Shown here: piece by piece, positions 9,001 through 17,645 of the stretch
How positions within the stretch are numbered: position 1 is the first letter of the stretch
How the letters are laid out: each line of letters starts with the position of its first letter
Origin: Phytohalomonas tamaricis
GTDB lineage: Bacteria > Pseudomonadota > Gammaproteobacteria > Pseudomonadales > Halomonadaceae
NCBI RefSeq assembly: GCF_003012345.1
Contig: NZ_PVRV01000020.1
Span: 898,983-962,982 of the forward strand
DNA: 64,000 bases
Direction: 5' to 3'
Translations under genes and position numbers: made by a program
Notes under the pieces: generated by a model
Told to the model about the DNA's origin: nothing
The model's database searches: none
The model's input: the letters and a program-made list of their open reading frames with translations, nothing else

Positions 9001-9345
9001 TCAGCCCTTCTGGCCGCAGACTCAAACACACACCTCGGGAAAGGATAGACCGCCATGCAGCGACGACCTCCGGGCCGTAACCAACATTCCATTGCCATGC
9101 ATCTCCTTGACCTCAGCATCGACGGCACGCCAACCCTTTAGTTGCCAGCCCGCTATATTACCACTTGACCGGCTGGTATCGCCTACATTCATCCATGTCT
9201 AGGCATCCCTGCCATAACATTGACGATCAATGACGCGAAACCGCTTGTAGCCAAACCTTGGCCCATTATCCGGCTGAACATGCGTATCTTTCCACTATAG
9301 CCTTGAAAGATTTCGTCACCAGATATGGACATCACTTGCTGCGGA
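9001..9345. other. intergenic stretch between selO and the glycosyltransferase
   Basis: No gene is supported in these 345 nt. A small inverted repeat (CATTGA-CGA-TCAATG) lies at 9219-9233. The rest is unremarkable; it should hold the glycosyltransferase promoter. Confidence 0.35.
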
Positions 9346-10821
9346 TCATGTCCCGCAGAAGGTACGGAACACTTGCTCGCTTGGCGCCGCTGGCAGCGTA
9401 TAGGCTCCCCGACCGGGCTGATCATCAAAGGGATGAGACAATACCTCACGTAACGTCTCGAAGGGCTCGAAATTATCCTCATAGGCAGCGGACAACGCCT
9501 CCTCGACCCGATGATTGCGCGGGATAAATGCCGGATTCACCGCACGCATGCGCGCTGCGATGACATCAAATGCATCGTTTTCTCGGCCAAGCCGCTCGCG
9601 CCACCTGCCAAGCCATGCATCAATACCCTCAAGGGGATCAAACAGTTTGAATAGCGCAGCCTGTGCCTGATCAGACTCGGCAACATCGCAAAGCTGACGG
9701 AAGGTCAGCGTGAAATCGGCCCGTCCGGCATGCATCGCCTCCAGCAATGCCTCAACAAGTTCACGATCGCCTTCTTCTTCCTGCGCAAGGCCCAGTTTGG
9801 CGCGCATTACCGTCAACCATTCGGCCTCGTACTGCCCGGCGTACGTCTTGAGTACCTCGGTGGCACGCTCGATGGCCTTGTCCTGGTCGGCATCGATCAG
9901 CGGCAGCAGCGTCTCCGTCAGGCGAGCAAGATTCCACTGAATAATTCCCGGTTGATTACCGTAGGCATAGCGCCCCCCTTCATCGATAGAACTGAACACC
10001 TGGCGCGGGTCATAGGCTTCCATGAAGGCGCAGGGGCCAAAATCGATCGTCTCGCCAGAGATAGCGGTGTTATCGGTGTTCATTACCCCGTGAATAAAGC
10101 CAACACCCATCCATTTAGCCACTAATGCCGCCTGGCGCTTCTGCACGGCACTCAGCAGGGCCAGATAGCGTTCGCCATCAGCGTGGTCAAGAAGCTCAGG
10201 ATAGTGACGCTCAATCACATGGTCAGCCAAGATGCGCAGACCCTCGATGTCACTGCGAGCGGCAAAGTACTGGAACGTGCCGACACGGATATGGCTGGAC
10301 GCCACGCGCGTCAACACACCGCCAGGCTCAAGCGTGCGCCGAGCGACACGCTCGCCGGTGGTGACAGCCGCCAACGCGCGAGTAGCGGGAATGCCCATCG
10401 CATGCATCGCCTCGCTGACCAGGTACTCACGCAGCACTGGTCCCAGTGGAGAGCGTCCGTCACCGCCACGTGAGAAGGGTGTCCGTCCCGCACCTTTAAG
10501 TTGTATGTCGCGCAGCCGGCTCTGCTGGTCAATGACCTCGCCAAGCAGAACGGCGCGACCATCACCCAGGCGTGGCGAGAAACCGCCGAATTGATGGCCA
10601 GCATACGCCATGGCCAGGGGCTCAGCCCCCGGTGGCACTTCATTGCCTGAAAACCACTGCGTCGCACGCTCGGCATTAAAGGACTCAAGCTCAAAGCCCA
10701 GTTCTTCAGCCAGTACGCGATTAAAGGCAATCAGTTTGGGGGCTTTTACCGGCACGGGATCAAAGCGCTCGTAGAAGTGTCCCGGCAGGTTTACGTAACG
10801 CAGTGAAAACGTTGGAAACAT
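9346..10821 (-). CDS. selO: SelO/YdiU protein adenylyltransferase (AMPylase)
   Basis: The protein of about 491 residues is a pseudokinase that transfers AMP to Ser, Thr or Tyr of target proteins. Visible signatures are RLGDGRAVLLGEV, KGAGRTPFSRGGDGRSPLG, and the metal-binding pair in HGVMNTDNTAISG and IDFGPCAFM. The C-terminus ends FRTFCGT; SelO proteins keep a redox cysteine (or selenocysteine) near the end, so this Cys fits. The ATG at 10821, with GGAG five bases before it, gives the normal N-terminus FPTFSLRYVNLPG; an in-frame start at 10860 would add 13 residues. Confidence 0.93.
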   Translation of the reverse strand: MFPTFSLRYVNLPGHFYERFDPVPVKAPKLIAFNRVLAEELGFELESFNAERATQWFSGNEVPPGAEPLAMAYAGHQFGGFSPRLGDGRAVLLGEVIDQQSRLRDIQLKGAGRTPFSRGGDGRSPLGPVLREYLVSEAMHAMGIPATRALAAVTTGERVARRTLEPGGVLTRVASSHIRVGTFQYFAARSDIEGLRILADHVIERHYPELLDHADGERYLALLSAVQKRQAALVAKWMGVGFIHGVMNTDNTAISGETIDFGPCAFMEAYDPRQVFSSIDEGGRYAYGNQPGIIQWNLARLTETLLPLIDADQDKAIERATEVLKTYAGQYEAEWLTVMRAKLGLAQEEEGDRELVEALLEAMHAGRADFTLTFRQLCDVAESDQAQAALFKLFDPLEGIDAWLGRWRERLGRENDAFDVIAARMRAVNPAFIPRNHRVEEALSAAYEDNFEPFETLREVLSHPFDDQPGRGAYTLPAAPSEQVFRTFCGT

Positions 10822-11014
10822 GATGACTCCAGCGGCGTTTAGCCGAATAGCGAATGACATACCTGTCCTGACAAGGATAGGTCATGCCTTACAGAATTCA
10901 GGTCGGCAGCGCCAAAGTAATCAATATCCTGGCGCCACCGGAGATAATTAGGCGGATATGGCCGGTGTTGCCAATGTGAACGACTACACTCCTGATTCAG
11001 GGAGGAAATGCGTC

Positions 11015-11890
11015 ATGTTCAATCACTTTCGCCCATTTGATATTGATATCGGCGACATCACCATTCATGGCCGGATCGGCGGTAAAGGTCCTGCCCTGTT
11101 ATTACTTCACGGCCACCCACAGACACATATGATCTGGCACCGGATCGCCGATCAACTGGCCGGGCACTTTACCGTAATCGCCACTGACCTGCGCGGCTAC
11201 GGCACGTCATCCAAACCGGTCGGCTTGCCTGACCATAGCAATTACAGCAAACGCGCCATGGCGGCGGATCAACTCGCTGTAATGCATGAATTGGGCTTCG
11301 ATCATTTCTTTCTCTGCGCTCACGATCGCGGCGCCCGCGTGGGTCATCGCCTGTGTGTCGATCATCCGCAAGCCGTTACCAAAGCGATACTGCTCGATAT
11401 CGCGCCGACGCTTGCCATGTACGAACAGACCGATCGTGACTTTGCCACCGCCTACTTCCATTGGTTTTTGCTGATTCAGCCTGCGCCACTGCCCGAGCGG
11501 CTGATCGAGCCCAGCACAGATGCCTATATCGAAGAAGTGATGGGCAGCCGCTACGCAGGCCTTACACCTTTCGCGCCCGAAGCATTGCTTGCCTACAAGC
11601 AAGCGTTGGCCTCCCCCGGAGCCGTACATGGCATGTGTGAAGACTATCGCGCCGCGAACACCATCGATCTTGACCATGATCGTGCCGATCAGGTAGCTGG
11701 CCGGCGTATCGCGTGTCCGCTGCGCGTGCTGTGGGGCAAGCATAGCATTATAGAAAAACGATTCGATGCTCTCGCCGAATGGCGTAAGGTTGCCAATGAT
11801 GTCGATGGCGAAGCGCTGCCCTGCGGCCACTACCTTCCCGAAGAAGCGCCGGAAGAAGTGCTCCGGCATATCAACGCCTTTCTACGCTAA
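11015..11890 (+). CDS. alpha/beta hydrolase, haloacetate dehalogenase-like
   Basis: This is a 291-residue alpha/beta hydrolase. HGHPQTHMIWH forms the oxyanion region and DLRGYGTSSKP the strand after it. The nucleophile is Asp in CAHDRGARVGH, not Ser, as in fluoroacetate dehalogenases. A halide-stabilising Trp may lie in YFHWFLLIQPAPLPE, and the catalytic His in CGHYLPEEAPEE. These match haloacetate dehalogenase (glycolate plus halide from haloacetate); epoxide hydrolases also use Asp. The ATG at 11015 follows GGGAGG; an upstream ATG at 10958 lacks a good site. The dehydrogenase gene follows after 41 nt. Confidence 0.8.
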   Translation: MFNHFRPFDIDIGDITIHGRIGGKGPALLLLHGHPQTHMIWHRIADQLAGHFTVIATDLRGYGTSSKPVGLPDHSNYSKRAMAADQLAVMHELGFDHFFLCAHDRGARVGHRLCVDHPQAVTKAILLDIAPTLAMYEQTDRDFATAYFHWFLLIQPAPLPERLIEPSTDAYIEEVMGSRYAGLTPFAPEALLAYKQALASPGAVHGMCEDYRAANTIDLDHDRADQVAGRRIACPLRVLWGKHSIIEKRFDALAEWRKVANDVDGEALPCGHYLPEEAPEEVLRHINAFLR

Positions 11891-11931
11891 GCGCCAGGGA
11901 TGTCCCCGACGCATTGATGGAGTGCAACACC

Positions 11932-13014
11932 ATGCCACAGTATAAGATCGCCGTGATTGCAGGTGACGGTATCGGTCAGGAAGTGATGCCTGAGGGCGTC
12001 CGTGCCCTTGAAGCCGTCAGTAGCGCCTTCGGTATCGACTTCTTGTTCGAACACTTCGATTTCGCCAGCTGCGACTACTACCAGAAGCACGGCAAGATGC
12101 TGCCAGATGACTGGAAGGCGACGCTTTCGAACTTCGATGCTCTCTTTTTCGGTGCGGTCGGCATGCCTGATCAGGTGCCTGATCATATCTCGCTATGGGG
12201 CTCGCTCCTGCAGTTCCGGCGCGAGTTTGACCAATATATCAACCTGCGCCCCTGCAAACTGATGCCGGGCATCAAGAGCCCGCTTGCCAATCGCAAGCCA
12301 GGCGATATCGATTTTTACGTCGTCCGGGAGAACACTGAAGGCGAATATTCAAGCGTCGGCGGCAAGATGTTTGCCGGTACCGAGCGCGAGGTGGTGATTC
12401 AGGATACGGTGATGACCCGTATTGGCGTTGATCGGGTGCTGAAATTCGCTTTCGAGCTTGCGGCTAAACGACCGCGTCACAAGCTGACGTCTGCAACCAA
12501 GTCCAACGGTATTTCAATCACCATGCCCTACTGGGACGAGCGCGTGCTGGAGATGGCTAAACAATTCCCTGATATCACCGCCGACAAGTACCACATCGAT
12601 ATTCTCGCCGCGAACTTCGTCCTTCATCCCGACTGGTTCGACGTGGTGGTAGCCAGCAACTTGTTCGGTGACATCCTTTCTGATCTTGGCCCGGCCTGTA
12701 CCGGTACCATTGGCGTCGCGCCATCAGCCAACATCAATCCCGAAGGCCGTTTCCCGAGCCTGTTCGAGCCTGTGCACGGTAGCGCACCGGATATCTTCGG
12801 CAAGGGCATCGCCAATCCGATTGGCCAGATCTGGTGCGGGGCGATGATGCTCGAACATTTCGGTCAGGATGCGGCGGGTAAAGCCGTGGTCGAGGCCATC
12901 GAACGCGTGCTTGCCGCTGGGCCCGAAAACGCCCCGCTTACGCCTGATCTTGGCGGCAAGGGCACCACTGAATCACTGGGCCGCGCTATCGCCGAGGCGA
13001 TTAGGGCCGGTTGA
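11932..13014 (+). CDS. dmlA: D-malate / tartrate dehydrogenase (decarboxylating)
   Basis: The protein of 360 residues belongs to the beta-decarboxylating dehydrogenase family with isopropylmalate and isocitrate dehydrogenases. It opens KIAVIAGDGIGQEVMPEG and carries FYVVRENTEGEYSS and the metal- and NAD-binding segment NLFGDILSDLGP with EPVHGSAPDI. Details such as GAVGMPDQVPDHISLWG fit the tartrate/D-malate branch (DmlA/TtuC) better than LeuB. It would oxidise D-malate to pyruvate and CO2 with NAD. The ATG at 11932 has GGAG upstream. A possible operon with the dehalogenase-like gene is inferred from the 41-nt gap. Confidence 0.88.
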   Translation: MPQYKIAVIAGDGIGQEVMPEGVRALEAVSSAFGIDFLFEHFDFASCDYYQKHGKMLPDDWKATLSNFDALFFGAVGMPDQVPDHISLWGSLLQFRREFDQYINLRPCKLMPGIKSPLANRKPGDIDFYVVRENTEGEYSSVGGKMFAGTEREVVIQDTVMTRIGVDRVLKFAFELAAKRPRHKLTSATKSNGISITMPYWDERVLEMAKQFPDITADKYHIDILAANFVLHPDWFDVVVASNLFGDILSDLGPACTGTIGVAPSANINPEGRFPSLFEPVHGSAPDIFGKGIANPIGQIWCGAMMLEHFGQDAAGKAVVEAIERVLAAGPENAPLTPDLGGKGTTESLGRAIAEAIRAG

Positions 13015-13191
13015 AAGAGCGCGGCGTTGGCAGCGGTTCAGGGTGACAAGAGACGGGCGGCACATACATTCAGGCGCTCTTATGGTTGCCAATGCCGTGC
13101 GCGCCTTCTAGCATGACCCGTTCGCCGACACCTGTCGGCACGACACGTTCAGATTGACCTACAGACTCATTTGCAAGAGAACACTTCATTC

Positions 13192-13629
13192 ATGGCTTTG
13201 AACCTCAAACATACTGTTATTGCCCTGGCAGCCGCCCTTCCTCTCACGTTGGCAGGGTGCTCGGATAGTGCGCCCGGCAAGAGTGAGGTCAAGGCGGCCA
13301 TGGAAGCGACGCTGAATCAGCAGATCGACCAGCTCAAGGGACTGGCCGCACAGCTTGGCAACGATGAGCAGAAAAATGAGCTCGATAAGCTGCAATTCCA
13401 GGTCGATCTCGACAAGGTCAGTGACTGCAAGAAAAATGATGCTGACGCGCAGGATGACCAGCAGGGCCAGAACGGCGAAGAAGGTCAGGCCAGTGAAGAA
13501 TCTCAGGCTGATCAGGAACAGTGGACCTGTCACGTCACCGGCAAGATTACCGTCGATCAGGAAACCCAGAATATCGATGACGATGTAACCCTGATCAAGA
13601 ATGACGATGGTCAGTGGATAGCGCAGTAA
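13192..13629 (+). CDS. small acidic lipoprotein
   Basis: The 145-residue protein begins with a lipoprotein signal ending in the lipobox LAGC, so it should be lipid-anchored. The mature part has a short helical region (ATLNQQIDQLKGLAAQLG), a very acidic Gln/Glu/Asp-rich linker and two cysteines (SDCKK and WTCHV) that could form a disulfide. I do not recognise a named family. The ATG at 13192 gives the proper signal peptide; an upstream TTG at 13171 would spoil it. It ends just before a strong terminator. Confidence 0.7.
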   Translation: MALNLKHTVIALAAALPLTLAGCSDSAPGKSEVKAAMEATLNQQIDQLKGLAAQLGNDEQKNELDKLQFQVDLDKVSDCKKNDADAQDDQQGQNGEEGQASEESQADQEQWTCHVTGKITVDQETQNIDDDVTLIKNDDGQWIAQ

Positions 13630-13664
13630 TCACTTCACGGTGCCGCTGGCACGATTGAAAACCA

Positions 13665-13695
13665 ACAAGGGATGACCATAACGGTCATCCCTTGT
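13665..13695. terminator. bidirectional hairpin between convergent genes
   Basis: A perfect 13-bp inverted repeat (ACAAGGGATGACC and its complement) surrounds the 5-nt loop ATAAC. It lies between the lipoprotein gene and the chemoreceptor gene, which point toward each other, so it can end both transcripts. The T tract is weak. Confidence 0.75.
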
Positions 13696-13714
13696 CGTTT
13701 ACTGCCTTTGAGCG

Positions 13715-15370
13715 TCAAGCCGTGACGCTATCCTCGGCGTCAAGCTTGAAACGTCCTACGGTTTCACGCAGGTGGCGAGACTGGTCTTCCAACGACCCTG
13801 CCGCTGCTGCAGCTTCTTCCACCAATGCTGCGTTCTGCTGCGTGACCTGATCCATCTGCGTTACCGCCTCATTGACCTGCTCTATTCCCGTGGTCTGTTC
13901 AGCGGAAGCGGCCGATATTTCACTCATCAGATCGGAAACGCGCTGCACGTGACTGAGCACTTCCTGCATCGTGCTGTCCGCTTCATCAACCAACGCCGAG
14001 CCAGCTTCGACCTGGCTGGCAGAGGCCGCGATCAATGCCTTGATCTCCTTGGCAGCATCAGCGCTGCGACTGGCCAGCGAGCGCACTTCACCTGCAACGA
14101 CGGCAAAGCCACGGCCCTGCTCTCCGGCACGAGCGGCTTCCACCGCAGCGTTAAGGGCCAGCAGATTGGTCTGGAAGGCAATCCCGTCGATCAAGGAAAT
14201 GATGTCTTCAATCTTGCGTGAGCTTGTGGTGATGTTCGACATCGTCTTGACCACACGCTGCACCACGTCGCGTCCCTGCGAGGAGGTCGTTGATGCCTGC
14301 GCCGCCAGATGGCTGGCCTGGCGCGCGTTATCGCCATTCTGACGCACGGTGGCAGTCAACTGTTCCATGCTTGCCGCTGTTTGTTCAAGCGATGCAGCCT
14401 GTTGTTCGGTACGTGATGACAGATCGTTGTTACCTGCCGCGATTTCACGTGCGCCGACATCGATTGATTCACTTGCCTGACGAATGGTGAAGACAGTTTC
14501 AATCAAGCTGTCACGCATCTGGGCGATGTTGAACATCAGGCTCGACTGATCGTTTTTGGTCAGCGGAATATGCACGCCCAGATCACCCTCGGCGATACGC
14601 CCTACAATCCGGTTGGCCTCAAAAGGTTCACCTCCAAGGCTGCGTGAGATATTGCGGATCAACAATGCCATGACTACGGTGACGATCCCGCCAACGGCTA
14701 ACAGCAGCAAGCAGTAGCGTATCAGATTGTCGATAAAGGCACTGGTGATGTCATTGACATAGACACCGGCAGAGAAGTAGGCATCCCAGGGCGCAAAAAG
14801 GCTGACGTAGCTGAGCTTGGGATAGATCGCGTCGCCTTCAGCAGCGCGTGACACATATTCAACGAAACCTGCCCCGTTGCGCTTGGCTTCGCTCACCAGC
14901 TCTTGATAAACCGCCGTGCCGTTGTCGTCCTTGTAGGTTGACATGTCGGTGCCGCGTTCACGACGTGGATGGTTCAGGATGTGTGCCTGACTATCAAAGC
15001 TAAAGACATAATTCTTGTTATCCGCACCGAAACGGATACTGTTGATCATGTCGAATGCGCGTTGTTCAGCTTCCGCCTTGGTCAATTCACCTGTCTCCAC
15101 CCGTGCGGCGTACTCTTGCACAATACCGGTCGCCAGATGGACGACGTTTGAAAGACTTTCCTTGCGCTCATCGAACATCTGAGTGCGGCTCTGCAGGGCA
15201 AGACTGAAAACGATGGCGATCATGCCGACCCACATCAGCGCCAAGCCCATCCACAGTTTCTTGCCGATAGTCATGGGCGGTTTTTGTTCGGCCTTGGCGG
15301 TACGAAACATCGCCTTCTTTCTTTTGTGGGAGACGGGGGCGGCCTTGACGACCATTGATGGCGTGCTCAT
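13715..15370 (-). CDS. methyl-accepting chemotaxis protein with periplasmic Cache domain
   Basis: This 551-residue chemoreceptor has a cytoplasmic N-tail, a first membrane helix ([17 protein letters not shown]), a periplasmic single-Cache sensor with [16 protein letters not shown] and [13 protein letters not shown], a second helix, a HAMP domain and the signalling tip. The tip contains [20 protein letters not shown] and [18 protein letters not shown], the CheA/CheW contact. The Cache type is often found in receptors for small carboxylates, but the ligand here is unknown. No che genes are nearby, so it is an orphan receptor. The start may lie further in, at 15310. Confidence 0.9.
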   Translation of the reverse strand: MSTPSMVVKAAPVSHKRKKAMFRTAKAEQKPPMTIGKKLWMGLALMWVGMIAIVFSLALQSRTQMFDERKESLSNVVHLATGIVQEYAARVETGELTKAEAEQRAFDMINSIRFGADNKNYVFSFDSQAHILNHPRRERGTDMSTYKDDNGTAVYQELVSEAKRNGAGFVEYVSRAAEGDAIYPKLSYVSLFAPWDAYFSAGVYVNDITSAFIDNLIRYCLLLLAVGGIVTVVMALLIRNISRSLGGEPFEANRIVGRIAEGDLGVHIPLTKNDQSSLMFNIAQMRDSLIETVFTIRQASESIDVGAREIAAGNNDLSSRTEQQAASLEQTAASMEQLTATVRQNGDNARQASHLAAQASTTSSQGRDVVQRVVKTMSNITTSSRKIEDIISLIDGIAFQTNLLALNAAVEAARAGEQGRGFAVVAGEVRSLASRSADAAKEIKALIAASASQVEAGSALVDEADSTMQEVLSHVQRVSDLMSEISAASAEQTTGIEQVNEAVTQMDQVTQQNAALVEEAAAAAGSLEDQSRHLRETVGRFKLDAEDSVTA

Positions 15371-15573
15371 ATCTCAATTCACTCTATGCAGGCAGGCCTG
15401 CTATCTGATCGGAAAGATGCCAGACCACCTTCATCGTAGATGATCCATTAACGCTCTTAATCGGCACGATAGCGTTAAGCTTGAGATAATGATGCACCAT
15501 TCAGGCAACTTTTGACTAAATTCAAGACATAGAAGTGATGAACACGTAATGCATTGGCGAACAGGGAGACGTT

Positions 15574-16122
15574 ATGCCGGATATAGCTGATTTGAAAGGA
15601 ATGCTTGGCGGGCTCGTTACCGCCATGGGTGGTCATACCGATATTCCCAGCGGCACCGCGCCTATCGAAAAATTGGATGTCGAGCGCTATCTCGGCACAT
15701 GGTATGAAATTGCCCGCCTCGATCACAGCTTCGAGCGTGGTTTATCCTGCGTCACGGCAACTTATGAGGCACGTGCCGACGGCGGCATCAAGGTCATCAA
15801 TCGTGGCTATGACACGCAGAAAGAGGAATGGGACGAAGCCGAAGGAAAAGCCTATTTCGACGATAAGCACAAGCCTAACGGCCGCTTGAAAGTATCCTTC
15901 TTCGGCCCCTTCTATGGGGGTTACAACATCCTTTATCTTGATGAAAGCTATCGCCATGCCCTGGTAGCCGGGCCGAGTCATGACTATCTATGGATACTGT
16001 CACGCACGCCGACCATGGCAGAGGCTGACTTTACCGCTTTAGTCGACTTCGCTCGCGATAAAGGCTTCGATGTGGACGGACTGATCATGGTCGACCATGA
16101 ATCGTCCTGCCCTGCCCACTAA
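15574..16122 (+). CDS. lipocalin (Blc-like) without signal peptide
   Basis: The 182-residue protein has the lipocalin GxW motif in RYLGTWYEIARLDHSFERG, then SCVTATYEARADGG and YLWILSRTP, matching bacterial lipocalin Blc. Blc of E. coli is an outer-membrane lipoprotein that binds lysophospholipids. Here the N-terminus (MPDIADLKGMLGGLVTAMGG) has no lipobox or clear signal peptide, so it may be cytoplasmic. A GGGAGA box precedes the ATG. Confidence 0.85.
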   Translation: MPDIADLKGMLGGLVTAMGGHTDIPSGTAPIEKLDVERYLGTWYEIARLDHSFERGLSCVTATYEARADGGIKVINRGYDTQKEEWDEAEGKAYFDDKHKPNGRLKVSFFGPFYGGYNILYLDESYRHALVAGPSHDYLWILSRTPTMAEADFTALVDFARDKGFDVDGLIMVDHESSCPAH

Positions 16123-16130
16123 TTACCTTG

Positions 16131-16715
16131 TTACCTTGAGGGTGTGACGCCGGCCCAGAAGATGCTCCATGCATCGTCCTGGCGGCGTTCCAGCTCTTCG
16201 CGCGGATAGAGAAAGCTTTCAGTTAAAAGACCGTCACTCAGGCAATAGAACGCTGCGATAAAGGTCCGCTCGTTCATTTCACGAATCGCACCGCTATTTC
16301 TGGCCTGTATGAATAAACTGCGCAACCCTGCATCAATATGCGCCTCGCTTCTAGCATTGATAGCGGTGATCGCTGGCTTGAGCGACGAGGGAGGAAACAG
16401 CATGAAGCGTTTGTAAAGGATGCCTTTATGGGCCTGGAAGATGAACGCATTCAGATCGGTCAGCAGGCGATAAAGTCGTGTCTCGATGTCTTCTTCGCGG
16501 TGCTGAGCCAGGCTGGCATCGAAACGATCAATGATTTCGTTTTCGACGTGCTCGACCAGCGTCAGAAACAGGACTTCCTTACTGGCAAAATGGTTGTAGA
16601 GCGAAGGTTTCTTGATACCCACCTCAGCGGCAATCTGTGCAAGTGTCGTTCCCTCGTAGCCGTGCTCGGCAAATAATCTGAGGGCTGCGGCCTCGATTTT
16701 ATCCCTTGTCTGCAT
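16131..16715 (-). CDS. TetR-family repressor of the SMR pair
   Basis: The first 50 residues form the TetR helix-turn-helix ([29 protein letters not shown]); the rest is a ligand domain. The gene is divergent from two SMR transporter genes, and a 20-bp palindrome lies in the gap. This is the usual layout of a local drug-responsive repressor. Its inducer is not known. Confidence 0.88.
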   Translation of the reverse strand: MQTRDKIEAAALRLFAEHGYEGTTLAQIAAEVGIKKPSLYNHFASKEVLFLTLVEHVENEIIDRFDASLAQHREEDIETRLYRLLTDLNAFIFQAHKGILYKRFMLFPPSSLKPAITAINARSEAHIDAGLRSLFIQARNSGAIREMNERTFIAAFYCLSDGLLTESFLYPREELERRQDDAWSIFWAGVTPSR

Positions 16716-16829
16716 GGGCTCCTGTCCACCGTTGCGTTTCTTTCATTTTCTGCCGCCTATCCTAGCGATTATCGCAGGCTGCGTCGTCCGATTGCCTGAC
16801 ACCGCACGTTACACTATACTCCGTCAATC

Positions 16830-16849
16830 TAACTAACGGTCGTTAGTTA
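16830..16849. promoter_or_regulatory. TetR operator palindrome
   Basis: The sequence TAACTAACG-GT-CGTTAGTTA has perfect 9-bp arms and a 2-nt centre. It lies between the divergent TetR and SMR genes, 28 nt before the first SMR ATG, where a bound dimer would block both promoters. Confidence 0.8.
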
Positions 16850-16876
16850 TTGATTACACATGGACAGGGACGCGTC

Positions 16877-17203
16877 ATGACGAGATGGTGGTTACTCATA
16901 CCGGCTGCGCTGGTCGAAGTGGGCTGGGCCGTTAGCCTCAAGTATGCCGACAGTCCCGGCATGTGGCTGCTGGTCGTGGTGCTGGTAGCCATCAGCCTGA
17001 CGCTTGCCATTCAGGCCTCCAAGGTACTGCCGGCCAGCACCGTCTATACGCTGTTTGTCGGCCTTGGCACTACCGGTACGGTGGCCGTCGACATGCTGTT
17101 TCTTGATGCCCCCTTCCGCTGGGCGACGATCGCCCTGATTGCGCTGTTACTGACCGGCATCGTCGGGCTCAAAGTCGTCAGCAGCCGGGATGGAGAAGAT
17201 TAA
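16877..17203 (+). CDS. SMR-family transporter subunit 1
   Basis: The 108-residue protein has four membrane helices and the membrane-embedded Glu of SMR transporters in AALVEVGWAVSLKYAD. It resembles SugE/Gdx and YkkC-type members. SMR proteins work as dimers; paired genes such as ykkCD and ebrAB form heterodimers. The second SMR gene begins 1 nt after this stop, so the two are surely translated together. The substrate could be quaternary ammonium compounds or guanidinium. Confidence 0.85.
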   Translation: MTRWWLLIPAALVEVGWAVSLKYADSPGMWLLVVVLVAISLTLAIQASKVLPASTVYTLFVGLGTTGTVAVDMLFLDAPFRWATIALIALLLTGIVGLKVVSSRDGED

Positions 17204-17204
17204 T

Positions 17205-17519
17205 ATGGCATGGCTAGCACTGATCGTTTCCGGGCTGTTTGAGATCGTCGGCGTCGCTGGTTTTGAACGCTTCAGTCGCGGCCGCCCCGGCGCCGGCTTG
17301 CTGTTGTTGACGTTGGGCTTCGGCACTTCGCTTACGCTATTGTCATTTGCGATGCGCAGCATCGATCTAGGCGTTGCCTACGCCGTCTTTACTGCCATCG
17401 GCACGCTGGGCAGCACCACGTTAGGCATGCTGCTCTGGGGCGAATCTCGTCGGCCAGCCCGGCTGTTTTTCGTCGCCTTGATCGTCGTTGCAGTAATCGG
17501 GCTGCGCCTGGTGAGCTAG
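17205..17519 (+). CDS. SMR-family transporter subunit 2
   Basis: This 104-residue, four-helix protein starts MAWLALIVSGLFEIVGVAGF, again with the SMR glutamate in helix 1. The ATG at 17205 has GGAGA upstream inside the end of the partner gene; an ATG at 17190 is possible. Together with the preceding gene it likely forms a heterodimeric exporter under TetR control. Confidence 0.85.
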   Translation: MAWLALIVSGLFEIVGVAGFERFSRGRPGAGLLLLTLGFGTSLTLLSFAMRSIDLGVAYAVFTAIGTLGSTTLGMLLWGESRRPARLFFVALIVVAVIGLRLVS

Positions 17520-17593
17520 CGTGCCCAATCGTATGTAACATTTTTATGCAATGATCGTGTTTTTTCGCGTTGACGACGTCCCAACTTGTCTTG

Positions 17594-17607
17594 TGTCGCG
17601 GCTGCGT
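17594..17607 (+). promoter_or_regulatory. possible ArgR half-site before astE
   Basis: TGTCGC at 17594-17599 matches the conserved core of Pseudomonas ArgR half-sites, about 46 nt before the astE start. The AA expected eight bases later is TA here, and no second half-site is clear, so this is a weak candidate. Confidence 0.25.
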
Positions 17608-17645
17608 TATCGTCTTGGCATCACTTCACGCTGGAGCCATCGCTG

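Noticed and set aside
9219..9233. CATTGA-CGA-TCAATG inverted repeat
   Set aside because: Only six-base arms and not next to a start or regulator gene; expected by chance in a window of this size.
13124..13139. GCCGACA-CC-TGTCGGC hairpin after dmlA
   Set aside because: The stem is short, the loop tiny and there is no T tract, so it was not listed as a terminator.
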